A program made the position numbers and the translations under genes. Source: a bacterium (GTDB taxonomy: Bacteria > Sumerlaeota > Sumerlaeia > MVZB01). Taken from it: 34,604 nt of DNA. Numbering within the stretch: the stretch's first letter is position 1; every line of letters begins with the position of its first letter. The notes beneath the pieces were generated by a model, which was not told where the DNA came from, did no database searches, and was given only the letters and a program-made list of their open reading frames with translations. Shown piece by piece: positions 1-8,542 of this stretch. The DNA lies in the NCBI GenBank assembly GCA_023480605.1, contig JAMCWS010000139.1:11537-46140 (forward strand). Direction: 5' to 3'.

Positions 1-531
1 AGTTTTCGCTCCCAGCGCTCGGTGGCCACGGCGCTCGAATCGTATTACGTCGACTGCAACCGGTATCCGCCTGAAGGCAATCCGTGCGATCCGACCGGCG
101 TGCAAGGCGTCTCCGTCAGGCCGCAGGCCCAATGGCCCCTGATCCGCCTAACCACGCCGATCGCCTACATCACTACGACCGAGGCTCTTCGCGACCCGTT
201 CTTTACCAATTCCCGCATGTATACGCCCACGACGGGAACCTACAGCAACGTGTCCCACATGTTCTACGGCAACTATACCGACTTCGCGGTCACCCGTCTT
301 AGTGATCCCAAGGCCTTGAAATTCAACGCTTGGTATCTCTCCAGCCTGGGCCCCGACCATCTCGACAGCGCCCCCGGCTGGCGCGTGTGGCATTTCTGCA
401 ATGGTCAGCAGCTCAACGCCTTGGCTTGGGGCACTTACGATCCCACCAACGGCACGATCAGCTTCGGCGATATTTATCGGTGCGGCGGCGAAGTGCCATC
501 GCCGGCCCTCATCGTCATGGGTTTCAAATAA
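1..531 (+). CDS. Type IV pilin-like (pseudopilin G-like) protein, 5' truncated
   Basis: The reading frame is open from base 1, so the start lies outside the window; the GTG at 22 is internal. The first residues (SFRSQRSVATALESYYVD) match the region just after the hydrophobic helix of type II secretion/type IV prepilin-like proteins, where a SRVRADLRTMxTALEAY helix runs into a variable beta domain. The C-terminus carries LTTPIAYI (about residues 43-50 of the visible part) and a YDPTNGTISFGDIYR ending. The same two signatures occur in the C-terminal module of the lipoprotein at 29452-31239, so the two are related. By family the protein would be an inner-membrane or extracellular pilin-like subunit processed by a prepilin peptidase, but the leader is not visible. 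Its substrate or assembly partner is unknown. A terminator follows directly. Confidence 0.75.
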   Translation, partial: SFRSQRSVATALESYYVDCNRYPPEGNPCDPTGVQGVSVRPQAQWPLIRLTTPIAYITTTEALRDPFFTNSRMYTPTTGTYSNVSHMFYGNYTDFAVTRLSDPKALKFNAWYLSSLGPDHLDSAPGWRVWHFCNGQQLNALAWGTYDPTNGTISFGDIYRCGGEVPSPALIVMGFK

Positions 532-562
532 GTTTCGAGGAACATAACCGCCCGTTTACGGG

Positions 563-598
563 GGCTGCCGCTCGGTTCAGCGCGCAGCCTTTTTTTTT
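563..598 (+). terminator. Rho-independent terminator after the pilin-like gene
   Basis: A GGCTGC (563-568) / GCAGCC (584-589) stem, with a short GC-rich inner part, is followed at once by nine T residues (590-598). It lies 32 bases after the stop codon of the pilin-like gene, in the right orientation to end its transcript. Confidence 0.7.
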
Positions 599-1104
599 CC
601 GCGGGCACGCGATCATGGATGTCGCGAGCACGAGGCGTTTGTGCCCGCCCCGGGCTTCAAGAGAGTTTCGAAATGAGATTCCGCGGATATGCTGGGAGCG
701 AAAACTACTCTTCGATTCTGAGTCATCGAGTGAGCATCGCGCCCCGATCGCGCGTGGCCCACTGGCGGGGCGGTTTGACGGCCACAGCCTTCGGCTTGCG
801 TTTACGCCACGACGCTCACGATGACCGCTGCGCCGGCTCTTGCGTGCGCGCTCCAGGGCAGCCGGTAAATCCCCGTCGGGCGTATACATGCAGGGCTTCC
901 AGGACGCGGCGGAGGTAAAAAACCTCGTCCGCCTGCTCAACTTGGGTCCATATAAACAGGTTGGGTTGTGGTAGGATCGGCATGGCGGTTGAAGACTCGT
1001 GCGGTGTGTCGTGTGTATTGTTTTAACGAATGAATACGACACGGACGCCGGGCGCTTTGGCACGCCTTATCGCATCCGGGGTCGTTCGGGGGGTAAAAAG
1101 TCGT

Positions 1105-1140
1105 TTTCGCGTGTTTTCGTGGCTGATGCCGCTTTTCGCG
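1105..1140 (+). repeat. TTTCGTG-rich intergenic element, copy 1
   Basis: This 36-base stretch aligns without gaps to 24890-24925: both read TTTCG(T/C)GTG, then TTTCGTGGCT, then a short variable part, then TTTTCGCG. Both copies have the same orientation relative to the downstream gene, ending 66 and 95 bases before their start codons (1207 and 25021). The downstream proteins are unrelated, so this is a dispersed element rather than shared coding sequence. Confidence 0.5.
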
Positions 1141-1206
1141 AGATCATGCGTTCGCGGCCGGCCTTTCGCGCGCCGCCCCCCCGCTTTTTGATCAAGGAAG
1201 GTCGCC

Positions 1207-2526
1207 ATGAACCCAAAGATGATTGAATGGCTTTACGGCGAGCTGCCGGGGCTGGTGGCGACGGGCGTGCTCGACGAGGCGAGCGCCGCCGGTCTGCGCG
1301 CCCACTACGGCCCGCTCGCGCCCCGCCGGTCCGGGCGTCTGGCCGTGCTGATCTTCGGCATCCTGGGGGCGGTCCTCATCGGCGCGGGCGTCATTCTGCT
1401 CCTCGCGCACAATTGGGACGACCTCACCCGGCCGGCGCGGGCCGTTCTCTCGTTCCTGCCGCTGCTCCTCGCCCAAGGGCTGGCGTTCTGGGTCCTGGCG
1501 CGGCGGCCCGCCAGCGGCGCCTGGCGCGAGGGGGTTTCGGCATTCCTCTTCCTGGCGATCGGCGCCAGCATCTCGCTGGTGGCCCAAACCTACAACATCT
1601 CCGGCGACCTGCCGGCCTTCCTGCTGACCTGGTCGCTGCTGGGGCTTCCCCTGGTTTATCTCCTCGACGCCGTCGTGCCCGGGTTGTTTTATCTTTGGGC
1701 CATCACGGAGTGGACGTGCCACGTGCGCTGGACTGACGGCTACGCCGCAGGTTATTGGCTGTTGCTGGCGGGCCTCGTTCCCTATGCCGCCGTGTTGCTG
1801 CGTGCCGGCCGCTACCAGCCACGCCCGGTCGTGCTTTTGTGGGCCGGTTGCATCAGTGTCGCGGTGGCGGCCGGCACGACGACTGAGCGCGTGCTGCCCG
1901 GTCTGTGGATCGTTCTCTACGCCGGACTGTTCGCGCTGATGTTTCTGGCGGGCGAATTCTGGTTCGGCGAAGGCGAGGGCTTCTGGGTCCGGCCGCTGCG
2001 CCATATCGGCGCCGGCGGTGTGCTGGTGCTCGCTTTCCTCCTGACCTTCGAGTGGCCGTGGCACGAGGTCGGCTGGCACTATCATCGCTGGGCGTTGGTG
2101 GCCGACAAGCCCTGGCGGCTCCTGCCCGACGCCGTGCTGGGCGGGCTGGCGCCACTGGCGGCGATCGTCCTGCTCGCGACCACGTGGCGGCGCAAACGGC
2201 CCCTCGGCCTGGTGATGGGCCTGGCGCCGGTGACGGCCGTGCTCGGTTACGCACTCGCCAGCGGAACCCACGCCGGCATGGCCGCGGGCCTGTTCGACCT
2301 CTATCTGCTTGCGGCGGGCCTCTGGCTGCTGGCGACCGGCCTGCGCATATCCAGCCGGAGTCAGACGAACATCGGCCTGCTGGCCGTCTCGGCCCTGATC
2401 GCCGCGCGCTTTTTCGACACCGACCTCGATTTCCTGCTGCGCGGTTTGCTGTTTATCGCGCTGGGCGTCGCGTTTCTCGTGACCAACCTCATACTGATTC
2501 GCCGGAAAGGAGCGGCTCATGTATAA
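1207..2526 (+). CDS. DUF2157-family polytopic membrane protein
   Basis: The 439-residue protein starts at an ATG six bases after the Shine-Dalgarno sequence AGGAAGG. The soluble N-terminus (about residues 1-40, LVATGVLDEASAAGLRAHYG) followed by a first membrane helix with FGILGAVLIGAGVILLLAHNW is typical of the DUF2157 family. The rest is a series of about ten to twelve hydrophobic segments separated by short Arg/Trp loops. DUF2157 proteins are integral inner-membrane proteins of unknown biochemical function. The stop codon overlaps the start of the GDYXXLXY-type gene by eight bases, a pairing that recurs in many bacteria and suggests the two act together. Product assignment is by family signature; no catalytic residues can be named. 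Confidence 0.85.
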   Translation: MNPKMIEWLYGELPGLVATGVLDEASAAGLRAHYGPLAPRRSGRLAVLIFGILGAVLIGAGVILLLAHNWDDLTRPARAVLSFLPLLLAQGLAFWVLARRPASGAWREGVSAFLFLAIGASISLVAQTYNISGDLPAFLLTWSLLGLPLVYLLDAVVPGLFYLWAITEWTCHVRWTDGYAAGYWLLLAGLVPYAAVLLRAGRYQPRPVVLLWAGCISVAVAAGTTTERVLPGLWIVLYAGLFALMFLAGEFWFGEGEGFWVRPLRHIGAGGVLVLAFLLTFEWPWHEVGWHYHRWALVADKPWRLLPDAVLGGLAPLAAIVLLATTWRRKRPLGLVMGLAPVTAVLGYALASGTHAGMAAGLFDLYLLAAGLWLLATGLRISSRSQTNIGLLAVSALIAARFFDTDLDFLLRGLLFIALGVAFLVTNLILIRRKGAAHV

Positions 2527-3091
2527 GAAACCCTTGCTGCTTCTCGGCCTCGCGGCGGCCTCCCTCGCGCAACTCGCCGTGCCGGGCTGGATGATCGTCC
2601 GGCGCGAAATCACGCTGCGCGAGGGGGAGTTGTTTAAATTTTCCACCGCGCCCGTGGACCCGGCCGACGCCTTCCGCGGTCGTTACGTCTGGCTGCGGCT
2701 CGAACCGGATCGCGTGACCGTCCCCGGCGGCGCCGCCTGGCCCGACAACCGGCGCGCCTACGCCGTCCTCGCCGCCGACGCCAACGGCTTCGCGAAGGTC
2801 ATCCGCCTCGACCCGACGCTTCCCTCCGACGCGCCGGCGATTCCCGTGCGCGTTCTCTGGTCCGATTCGCGAACCGGCGAAGTTCACATCCGCTGGCCGC
2901 TCGACCGATTCTATATGGAAGAAAAAAAGGCCCCCGCCGCCGAAGCCGCCTATCGCAGTCGCAGCCGACGTGATAACCGCGATTGCCACGTGACCGTCCG
3001 GGTCCACGACGGCAACGCCGTGCTCGAAAACCTGTTCATCGACGGCCAACCGATCCGCGATTACCTCAATGTAACAGGCAAGAGTTATTGA
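2519..3091 (+). CDS. GDYXXLXY-family membrane-anchored protein
   Basis: The 190-residue protein begins with an ATG inside the end of the DUF2157 gene (AAAGGAGCGGCTC upstream gives a good ribosome site). Residues 5-27 form a single N-terminal membrane anchor or uncleaved signal. The motif FRGRYVWLRL (residues 52-61) is at the place of the family signature GDYXXLXY; here Asp is Arg and the last Tyr is Leu, a divergent version. The C-terminal part (VRVHDGNAVLENLFIDGQPI) is the usual family ending. These proteins are found next to DUF2157/DUF4401 membrane proteins; the function is not known, but translational overlap argues for a joint complex with the C-terminal domain outside the membrane. Confidence 0.8.
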   Translation: MYKKPLLLLGLAAASLAQLAVPGWMIVRREITLREGELFKFSTAPVDPADAFRGRYVWLRLEPDRVTVPGGAAWPDNRRAYAVLAADANGFAKVIRLDPTLPSDAPAIPVRVLWSDSRTGEVHIRWPLDRFYMEEKKAPAAEAAYRSRSRRDNRDCHVTVRVHDGNAVLENLFIDGQPIRDYLNVTGKSY

Positions 3092-3329
3092 ATTCACTCC
3101 CGAGACGCCGAGAAGACAAACATTTATAAGCGAAATTTCGGGTGCCGCATTATTACGTATAGTGTGAATGTCTATATCGACTCATAGATAGCCAAAAGGC
3201 CTTGTTTTACAAAGATTACGTGGCTTTGCGCCTCTGTGCCTTTGTGTGAAACTTAATTTTCATAGTAAACTATTGGTTTTTAAATATAATACGCGCGTGG
3301 CGCCAACTCTTATGACATGTTTTCCGTCT
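3092..3329. other. AT-richer convergent gap with TTTGTG-type low-complexity stretch
   Basis: This gap separates convergent genes and is clearly more AT-rich than the flanking genes. Bases 3220-3250 read as a quasi-periodic run of CTTTGCGCC, CTCTGTGCC and CTTTGTGTG units. Similar runs occur in intergenic DNA of many bacteria, and it resembles the TTTCGTG-rich elements at 1105 and 24890. No clear terminator hairpin with a T-run was found. Confidence 0.4.
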
Positions 3330-4376
3330 TCAGGCCGTATGAAACGGATGTTCGTGCTCGAAGTCGGGGCGGTAGTGATCGGGGGCGTCGGCGGGGTTCT
3401 GGGCGAGGATCTCGCGGAAGCCCAGGCCGACGGCGAGGTCGATCACGCGCGCATATTCGCGCGCCGTGGCGCGCCGGGCCAGCAGGGGGTGGCGCAGGGC
3501 GTGGTGTGCCGGAAAATATTGCGCCATGAGGCTCAGCGTCGCGCCGGGCGCGGCCTCCCGCAGCCAGCGCAGGCTGGCCTCGGAGTCGGCCAGGTCGTTG
3601 GGCAGCACGAGGTGGCGCACAATGACGCCCCGGCGCGCCGTGCCGTCCTCCCCCAGGCGCAACGCCCCCCCCTGGCGCCACATCTCGACGATGGCGGCGC
3701 GCGCGTGGGCCGGGTAATCGCGCACTCGGCTGTAACGGCGCCCCGTCTCGGCGTCGCCATACTTGAGGTCGGGCAGCCAGACGTCGACGATCCCCTCCAG
3801 CAGGCGCAGCGCCTCGGGCGAATCGTAGGCGTTGGTGTTGTAGACGATCGGCAGGCGCAGGCCGCGCGCCGCCGCCAGCGCGACCGCCTCGGCCATTTGC
3901 GGCGCGAAGTGGGTGGGCGAGACGAAATTGATGTTGTGGCAGCCGCGCGCCTGGAGCGCCAGCAGAACGGCGGCCAAACTCTCCGCCGTCAGTTCTCCCT
4001 CGCCGGCGCGGCCGGTCGGATCGGCTTCAGAGAACCGGCGGAATCGCTGGCTGATCTGGTGATTCTGGCAATAGACACAACGCAGGTTGCAGTTGGCGAA
4101 AAAAACGGTGCCCGAGCCGCGCGTGCCCGAAAGGGGCGGCTCCTCGCCGTGGTGGTCGCACCACGAGGCCACCTGGGCGCGCCGGCCACTGAAGCAGGCC
4201 CCGATCCGGTCCGACAGTCGCTCGGCGCCGCAGCCCCGCGGGCAGAGGCGGCACGGTTCGAGAAGCGTCCGCAGGCGCTCCACGCGCCGGCTTAACTCGC
4301 CCGTCTCGGCCAGGCCCAGGTAGCCGGGCCGCCAAGGGGCGGGCGCGCCAGGGCGAGTGTCAAATACGTTACTCAT
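3330..4376 (-). CDS. Radical SAM protein, PflX/COG1313-like
   Basis: The 348-residue protein has a radical SAM cluster motif CNLRCVYC (C96, C100, C103) that would bind the [4Fe-4S] cluster used to cleave S-adenosylmethionine. Upstream is a second Cys-rich segment, PCRLCPRGCG plus GACFSG (C42, C45, C49, C61), which together with the C-x3-C-x2-CQNHQIS arrangement is characteristic of the PflX group, homologues of pyruvate formate-lyase activating enzyme. Later motifs (NINFVSPTHFAPQM, VYNTNAY, VWLPDLKYGD) follow the usual barrel order. No pyruvate formate-lyase-type gene lies nearby, so the substrate cannot be read from context. ATG at 4376 is the first start; no strong Shine-Dalgarno sequence is visible. 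The gene 81 bases upstream may be cotranscribed. Confidence 0.85.
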   Translation of the reverse strand: MSNVFDTRPGAPAPWRPGYLGLAETGELSRRVERLRTLLEPCRLCPRGCGAERLSDRIGACFSGRRAQVASWCDHHGEEPPLSGTRGSGTVFFANCNLRCVYCQNHQISQRFRRFSEADPTGRAGEGELTAESLAAVLLALQARGCHNINFVSPTHFAPQMAEAVALAAARGLRLPIVYNTNAYDSPEALRLLEGIVDVWLPDLKYGDAETGRRYSRVRDYPAHARAAIVEMWRQGGALRLGEDGTARRGVIVRHLVLPNDLADSEASLRWLREAAPGATLSLMAQYFPAHHALRHPLLARRATAREYARVIDLAVGLGFREILAQNPADAPDHYRPDFEHEHPFHTA

Positions 4377-4457
4377 AAAATTGATGTCATAATCATATAT
4401 TGGCGACGGCGAACGAGCACGCCGCGCGCGCCAAATCCATTCCGCCTGTCCGCCGAC

Positions 4458-4838
4458 TTACGAGTCCTTGCCGGCCGGATCTTCGGGGGGGGCGCCGGGC
4501 CTGTCGCCGTCGGGGTTCTGGCCGTGCCAGCCGTGACCGGCCACCCGACTGAAGAATCCCGTGCCCAGCCCGGCGGCCACGAAGACGACGGCCGCCACGA
4601 CGATCCCCAGGACCGACCGATAGCCCACCGCATCGAGCGCATCGTTGAACAGCAGCCACAAAACCAGGTTGGCGGGGCCGGCCAAAAAAAGGATCAGGCA
4701 GTTGCGCCGCAGGCGGCGCGACATGCGGCCGCCTTCCTGCGCGGCGGCCCAATGGCCCGCGAGGCCGATGAGGGTCGCCAGCACCGGCGTGGCGACGGCG
4801 ATGATGATCCAGATGTTGCGAATCGCGAGGTCGTCCAT
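4458..4838 (-). CDS. Small membrane protein of unknown function
   Basis: A 126-residue protein with a credible ribosome binding site (CGGGAGA five bases before ATG). It has three hydrophobic segments at about residues 8-30, 46-66 and 74-96, then a hydrophilic Pro/Gly/Asp-rich tail (GHGWHGQNPDGDRPGAPPED). The Arg-rich loop after helix 1 suggests that loop is cytoplasmic. I do not recognise the family. It lies on the same strand upstream of the PflX-like gene, so a shared transcript is possible. Third-position GC bias and the ribosome site favour a real gene over an open frame by chance. Confidence 0.55.
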   Translation of the reverse strand: MDDLAIRNIWIIIAVATPVLATLIGLAGHWAAAQEGGRMSRRLRRNCLILFLAGPANLVLWLLFNDALDAVGYRSVLGIVVAAVVFVAAGLGTGFFSRVAGHGWHGQNPDGDRPGAPPEDPAGKDS

Positions 4839-5244
4839 GGCATCTCCCGTGACGGCGTTGTCGGTCTCCCCATGAATCCTATACCCGCGGCCGGCGCGAC
4901 GAAACGAAATTCCACGCGGGGCGCCATCGTCCGCCGCTTAACGCTGCCTTGTCATAAATTACTCTGTTCAAAGGATTTAGCCGCCCGATAACCCGAATGG
5001 CCGCGTCTCGCTGCGCCGGCAGGGTCGAGCAGCGGGCTATTCGAGCGCGCATCGAGGTGGATTTTTTGTTGACATTTCGGATGGGCGCCGCCAGAATTTG
5101 CCCGTTTTAAAGTGGCCGAATTCCTGGCGCCTGTCATCCTCGGGCGCTGCCCTAAAAAATTCTCTCGATCGGCCGATAAGTCTTAACACTTAACTCGTTA
5201 CTCGCCGCTGGGCGACGACACAAAGAAAACGCGGCAACCGATAC
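4839..5244. other. Divergent intergenic region
   Basis: This roughly 400-bp gap lies between divergently transcribed genes and should hold promoters for both. The only plausible one noticed is TTGACA at 5069-5074 with AGAATT at 5093-5098 (18-base spacer), pointing at the M23 peptidase gene but about 147 bases from its start. No credible small gene or RNA was recognised. Confidence 0.4.
5069..5098 (+). promoter_or_regulatory. Possible sigma-70 promoter for the M23 peptidase gene
   Basis: A perfect -35 box TTGACA (5069-5074) is followed after 18 bases by AGAATT (5093-5098), a poor -10 box. It is oriented toward the peptidase gene. The perfect -35 supports it; the weak -10 and long leader count against it. 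Confidence 0.25.
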
Positions 5245-6336
5245 TTGATACGTCCATTTTGTTCAACGGATAGCGGATTTTTGAAACAAGCGGTTCTACC
5301 ATTTCTTTTGTTGGCGCTGGCGGTTTTGTGCGCCACAACCGTGACCACATGGCCTAATTACGCCACGGCGGGCACCGTCACGGCAACGCACAGCCCCAAG
5401 ACGCGCACGGTGCCGGCCATCGTTCAGGACGCCAATGCATCGCTGAGCCATCCCTTGCTCCTGCGTTATGCCTTCGAAGAACTCGGCCTGCAACTGGTCG
5501 GCGTGGCCTTCTTCCAGGGCAAAGCCACCTGCTTCATCAAACATCCCGGCAACTCCACCCACATGATTTACACCGTCGGCGACGTGATCGACGGCCATCG
5601 GATCGCTGCCATCCAGGACAATTCGGTCACGTTCGAGCGCGAGGGCGTGCAGTTCTGGCTCATGCTCAACGACCCCGGCGAGAGCGACCGCGATCCAGCC
5701 GAAACGACCGAATATGCGCTTGACGCCCCCGAAGCGACGGCCGGCGTCGACCCGAGCGCCGGCGTGCCCGACCCCATCATCGCCAAAATCGACAATATCT
5801 TCGACACGGCTCCGCAACTTAAGTCTCGAACCTCAAAGTACGAATCGGCCCAATTGATCGAGGACGCCGGTGACGACAGCCGCGATGGTTCTCGCAGCCG
5901 CGACGATTCGCGCAGCCGCAAAACCTCCTTTACGACCGCCCGCTCGATGAAGTTCATCATGCCCATCGACGGTGAGCTGACCTCCTCGTTCGGTTACCGG
6001 CGCGACCCCTGGGGCGGCGGCCGGCGTTATCATTACGGCGTGGATCTGGCCGCGCCTTACGGCACATCGGTCCATGCCGCCGCCGACGGCGTCGTGACGC
6101 AGGTGCGCAGATCGTTCACGCGGGGCCGTTACGTCACCATCCGCCACGACAACGGCTACGAGACGCTTTACCTGCACCTCTCGAAGCAGATGGTCGAAGA
6201 GGGCGACCGCATCAAGCAAGGCGGGGTGATCGGCCGCGAGGGCAGCACGGGCCGCTCGACCGGCCCTCACCTGCACTTCGAGATTCACCACAATGGCCGC
6301 GCCATCGATCCTTCCACTCATTTGAAAATCAAGTAA
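5245..6336 (+). CDS. Secreted M23 metallopeptidase with GspC-like N-terminal module
   Basis: The protein is 363 residues from TTG 5245; TTG 5281 (FLKQAVLPF) is an equally possible start. Residues 17-42 form a signal peptide or anchor. Residues 78-140 (LQLVGVAFFQGKATCFI...YTVGDVIDGHRIAAIQDNSV) resemble the periplasmic homology region of type II secretion protein C: value, GD-x-I-x-G, then a recovery strand. An Arg/Ser/Asp linker (208-226) leads to a C-terminal LytM/M23 domain (about 236-363) with HYGVD (H263, D267), H311 and HLHFE (H342, H344), the complete zinc and catalytic set. It should therefore be an active peptidoglycan or secreted-peptide endopeptidase acting outside the inner membrane. 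The combination with a GspC-like module is unusual and hints at a link to secretion or pilus machinery. A single gene, no operon. Confidence 0.85.
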   Translation: MIRPFCSTDSGFLKQAVLPFLLLALAVLCATTVTTWPNYATAGTVTATHSPKTRTVPAIVQDANASLSHPLLLRYAFEELGLQLVGVAFFQGKATCFIKHPGNSTHMIYTVGDVIDGHRIAAIQDNSVTFEREGVQFWLMLNDPGESDRDPAETTEYALDAPEATAGVDPSAGVPDPIIAKIDNIFDTAPQLKSRTSKYESAQLIEDAGDDSRDGSRSRDDSRSRKTSFTTARSMKFIMPIDGELTSSFGYRRDPWGGGRRYHYGVDLAAPYGTSVHAAADGVVTQVRRSFTRGRYVTIRHDNGYETLYLHLSKQMVEEGDRIKQGGVIGREGSTGRSTGPHLHFEIHHNGRAIDPSTHLKIK

Positions 6337-6493
6337 TCGCGCCGTTTCCGTCGGTTGCCGGTTTCGGTCGCCGCGCGGAGCGCCATCGTGAAGTCTCCCG
6401 GGCGGCCGCGCGCCGCCGCCGTTTGGCTTGCCAAGGGAGCCGGCGCCCCTGCGCATATGGTGACAAATCGTTTTCCGGGAGCCTTTGGGGGCA

Positions 6494-6522
6494 TTGACGG
6501 TGGATGACTCTTGCCTTATGAT
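6494..6522 (+). promoter_or_regulatory. Sigma-70 promoter of the TPR/lipoprotein operon
   Basis: TTGACG (6494-6499) and TATGAT (6517-6522) are separated by exactly 17 bases; each box matches the consensus at five of six positions. The predicted transcript start near 6529 leaves a leader of about 79 bases to the ATG at 6608. This argues against translation starting at the upstream in-frame TTG (6485). Confidence 0.6.
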
Positions 6523-6607
6523 CGGGATGGTTCTGTGTGGCCAAACGCGGGCGAACGAGCCGGGCCACCCGGCGCGCGTAACTTCCCAAGGCACAGGGAT
6601 TATTCAA

Positions 6608-8542
6608 ATGAAACAGAAACAATGGCTTTTCGCATTGCTCGCCGGGCTGATTCTGGCCGGTTTCCCAGGGGCGGGAACGGCGTGGGGCGACACGATTTAT
6701 CTCAAAAACAAAAAAACCGTCGAAGGCATCATTCTCAGCAATGAGCCCGACAGCCAGTTCGTCGTGATCCGGATTCCGGCCGGACCGCTTAAAATTCCCC
6801 GCGACAACATCGAGCGCATCGACCAGCAGAAAAACATCGACTTCACCGAATCAACCGGCGACCTGGCCGTGACCGACAATGACCTGGACCGCGCCATGCA
6901 GCTCTATCAAAAGGCGCTCAAGGACGATCCTGGTAACAAGCGCCTGGCCGACAAGATCGAGAAGGTGCGCAAAAATATCGCGGATCGCGATCAGCGCGTC
7001 TACGGCACCTCGTTCGAGAAAATCGAGAACCTGCTCAAGAACCGCGAATTCCAACCCGCCATCGACGAAGCGCAGAACCTCTATGACCGGGTCAAGGAAA
7101 GCTCGGCGCGCGACCGCTGCAAGCAACTCATCGCCGAGGCCCACATCGGCATCGCCCGCGACTTCAAAGACCGCGTCGATTACCCCAACGCCGAAAAGCA
7201 CTACCTGCTGGCCAAGCAGGAATATCCCAAAAATCCCCTGGCCGCCATCGAACTGGCCGACATGTTGGCGACGGGCCGTAAACCCCAGGCCATCGAACTC
7301 TACAAGGAAGGCATTCAATTGGCCAAGGAGAATCCCGGCTCGCTGGGCCCCAATCACGACGCGAAGCTGCTCGATTACCAGTTCAAACTGGGCCGGCTTT
7401 ACTTCGAGGACAAGCAATATCGCGCCGCCGCCGACGCCTTCGTCGAGGTGACCCGCGACGACAAGAATTTCACCAAGCCCGAGGCCGTCGATTACGCCGT
7501 CGAGGCCTACTCCAAGATTCAAACCAGCGCCATTAAGGGCGACATCAATCACATCATCGAAAACCTCAAGGCCATCATTGCGATGCGCCAGCGCGAGGAT
7601 CGCGCCTCCCTGCTGCTGGGCCGCATCTACTTCGACCAGGGCGACTGGGCCCACGCCGCTGAAACGCTCAGTCAGGCCGTCGCCAGCCCCCCGGTCGCCG
7701 CCGCTTCCAACCTGCCTTACCAGGAAGCGCTTTACTACCTCGGGATCAGCTACCGCAAACTCAACCAGGTCGACAAGGCCGCCGAGGCTTTCCAGAACCT
7801 GGTCAACCAGAAGACGGGCAACTACGACGCCTACTGCGAACTGGGTGAAGTTCGCCTGCTCCAGGCCGCCTATGCCCAAGCCAAGGATGCGTTCGATCAG
7901 GCGCTCGCGCTCGATAAAGACAAGTACCGCGCCTGGCTCGGCAAGGGACGCGCCCTGCAGAAGCTCACCCCCCCGCAGTATGACGAATCGCGCGAGTGCC
8001 TGAAGGAAGTGGTGCTGCGCGACCCCGGCAACCTCGACGCCCAGCTTTCCATCGCCACTTCGTATATCGACGAGCAGAGATGGAACGACGCGACCCGCGA
8101 GCTGCAGAAGACGATCGACATGTCCAGGGACAAGTCCGAAGCCGAGCGCAACAAGGATGAAATCAAGCAGGTCCTTGCCCAGGCCAACACTTTCCTGGGC
8201 ACGGCCAATCTCAACCTGCTCAAGACCAACGTCGCGCGCGAGAACTTCCAGCAGGCCCTCAACATCATCTCCACTTACGCGCCGGCGATGGATGGCATCG
8301 GCAAAACCTACCAGGCCGAAGGGATGCAAAAGGAAGCCGAGACCAACTTCATGAAAGCCATCGAGGCCGACCCGAAGAATCCCGACTATTATCTCAGCCT
8401 GGGCATCAACTGGCATAAGTATCGGAAGAATTACGCCAAGGCACTGACCTATTATATGAAATACCTTGAACTGGGCGGCAAGGATCCCAACGTCCGGCAG
8501 TGGATCCGCGAGTGCGGCGGCACGCCCCCGCCCGAAAAATGA
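6608..8542 (+). CDS. Exported TPR-repeat protein
   Basis: The start is ATG 6608, which gives a textbook signal peptide (MKQKQWLFALLAGLILAGFPGAGTAWG; cleavage near residue 26) with AGGGA upstream. The 644-residue protein then has a short beta-rich module (about 28-72, DTIYLKNKKTVEGIILSNE...IPRDNIERID) often found before repeats in exported proteins of uncultured phyla. The remainder is mostly tetratricopeptide repeats, for example AMQLYQKALKDDPGN (about 96-110), ALYYLGISYRKLNQVDKAAEAF and AETNFMKAIEADPKNPDYY near the end. TPR proteins act as scaffolds; no enzyme domain is present. The stop codon overlaps the start of the following lipoprotein gene (ATGA), so the pair is translationally coupled and probably forms an envelope assembly. 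The partner cannot be named. Confidence 0.85.
   Translation: MKQKQWLFALLAGLILAGFPGAGTAWGDTIYLKNKKTVEGIILSNEPDSQFVVIRIPAGPLKIPRDNIERIDQQKNIDFTESTGDLAVTDNDLDRAMQLYQKALKDDPGNKRLADKIEKVRKNIADRDQRVYGTSFEKIENLLKNREFQPAIDEAQNLYDRVKESSARDRCKQLIAEAHIGIARDFKDRVDYPNAEKHYLLAKQEYPKNPLAAIELADMLATGRKPQAIELYKEGIQLAKENPGSLGPNHDAKLLDYQFKLGRLYFEDKQYRAAADAFVEVTRDDKNFTKPEAVDYAVEAYSKIQTSAIKGDINHIIENLKAIIAMRQREDRASLLLGRIYFDQGDWAHAAETLSQAVASPPVAAASNLPYQEALYYLGISYRKLNQVDKAAEAFQNLVNQKTGNYDAYCELGEVRLLQAAYAQAKDAFDQALALDKDKYRAWLGKGRALQKLTPPQYDESRECLKEVVLRDPGNLDAQLSIATSYIDEQRWNDATRELQKTIDMSRDKSEAERNKDEIKQVLAQANTFLGTANLNLLKTNVARENFQQALNIISTYAPAMDGIGKTYQAEGMQKEAETNFMKAIEADPKNPDYYLSLGINWHKYRKNYAKALTYYMKYLELGGKDPNVRQWIRECGGTPPPEK

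Larger units (their letters stand above)
532..1206. other. 675-bp gap without a convincing gene
   Basis: Apart from the terminator at 563-598 nothing here is convincingly coding. Overlapping frames on both strands are Arg/Ser/Pro-rich and lack a ribosome binding site. A short plus-strand frame from about 825 to 974 ends in a peptide containing GFQDAAEVKNLVRLLNLG, which looks more protein-like than its surroundings and could be a gene remnant. A TTTTCGCGTG...TTTTCGCG element (1105-1140) recurs at 24890-24925. A Shine-Dalgarno sequence AGGAAGG (1194-1200) serves the next gene. Confidence 0.5.

Noticed and set aside
524..1063. 179-residue minus-strand frame in the first gap
   Set aside because: Crosses the terminator of the pilin-like gene, Arg/Ser-rich, no ribosome site.
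1192..2646. 484-residue open frame on the minus strand
   Set aside because: It mirrors the DUF2157 gene; composition is Gln/Arg/His-rich without motifs, while the plus strand has a ribosome site and a family match.
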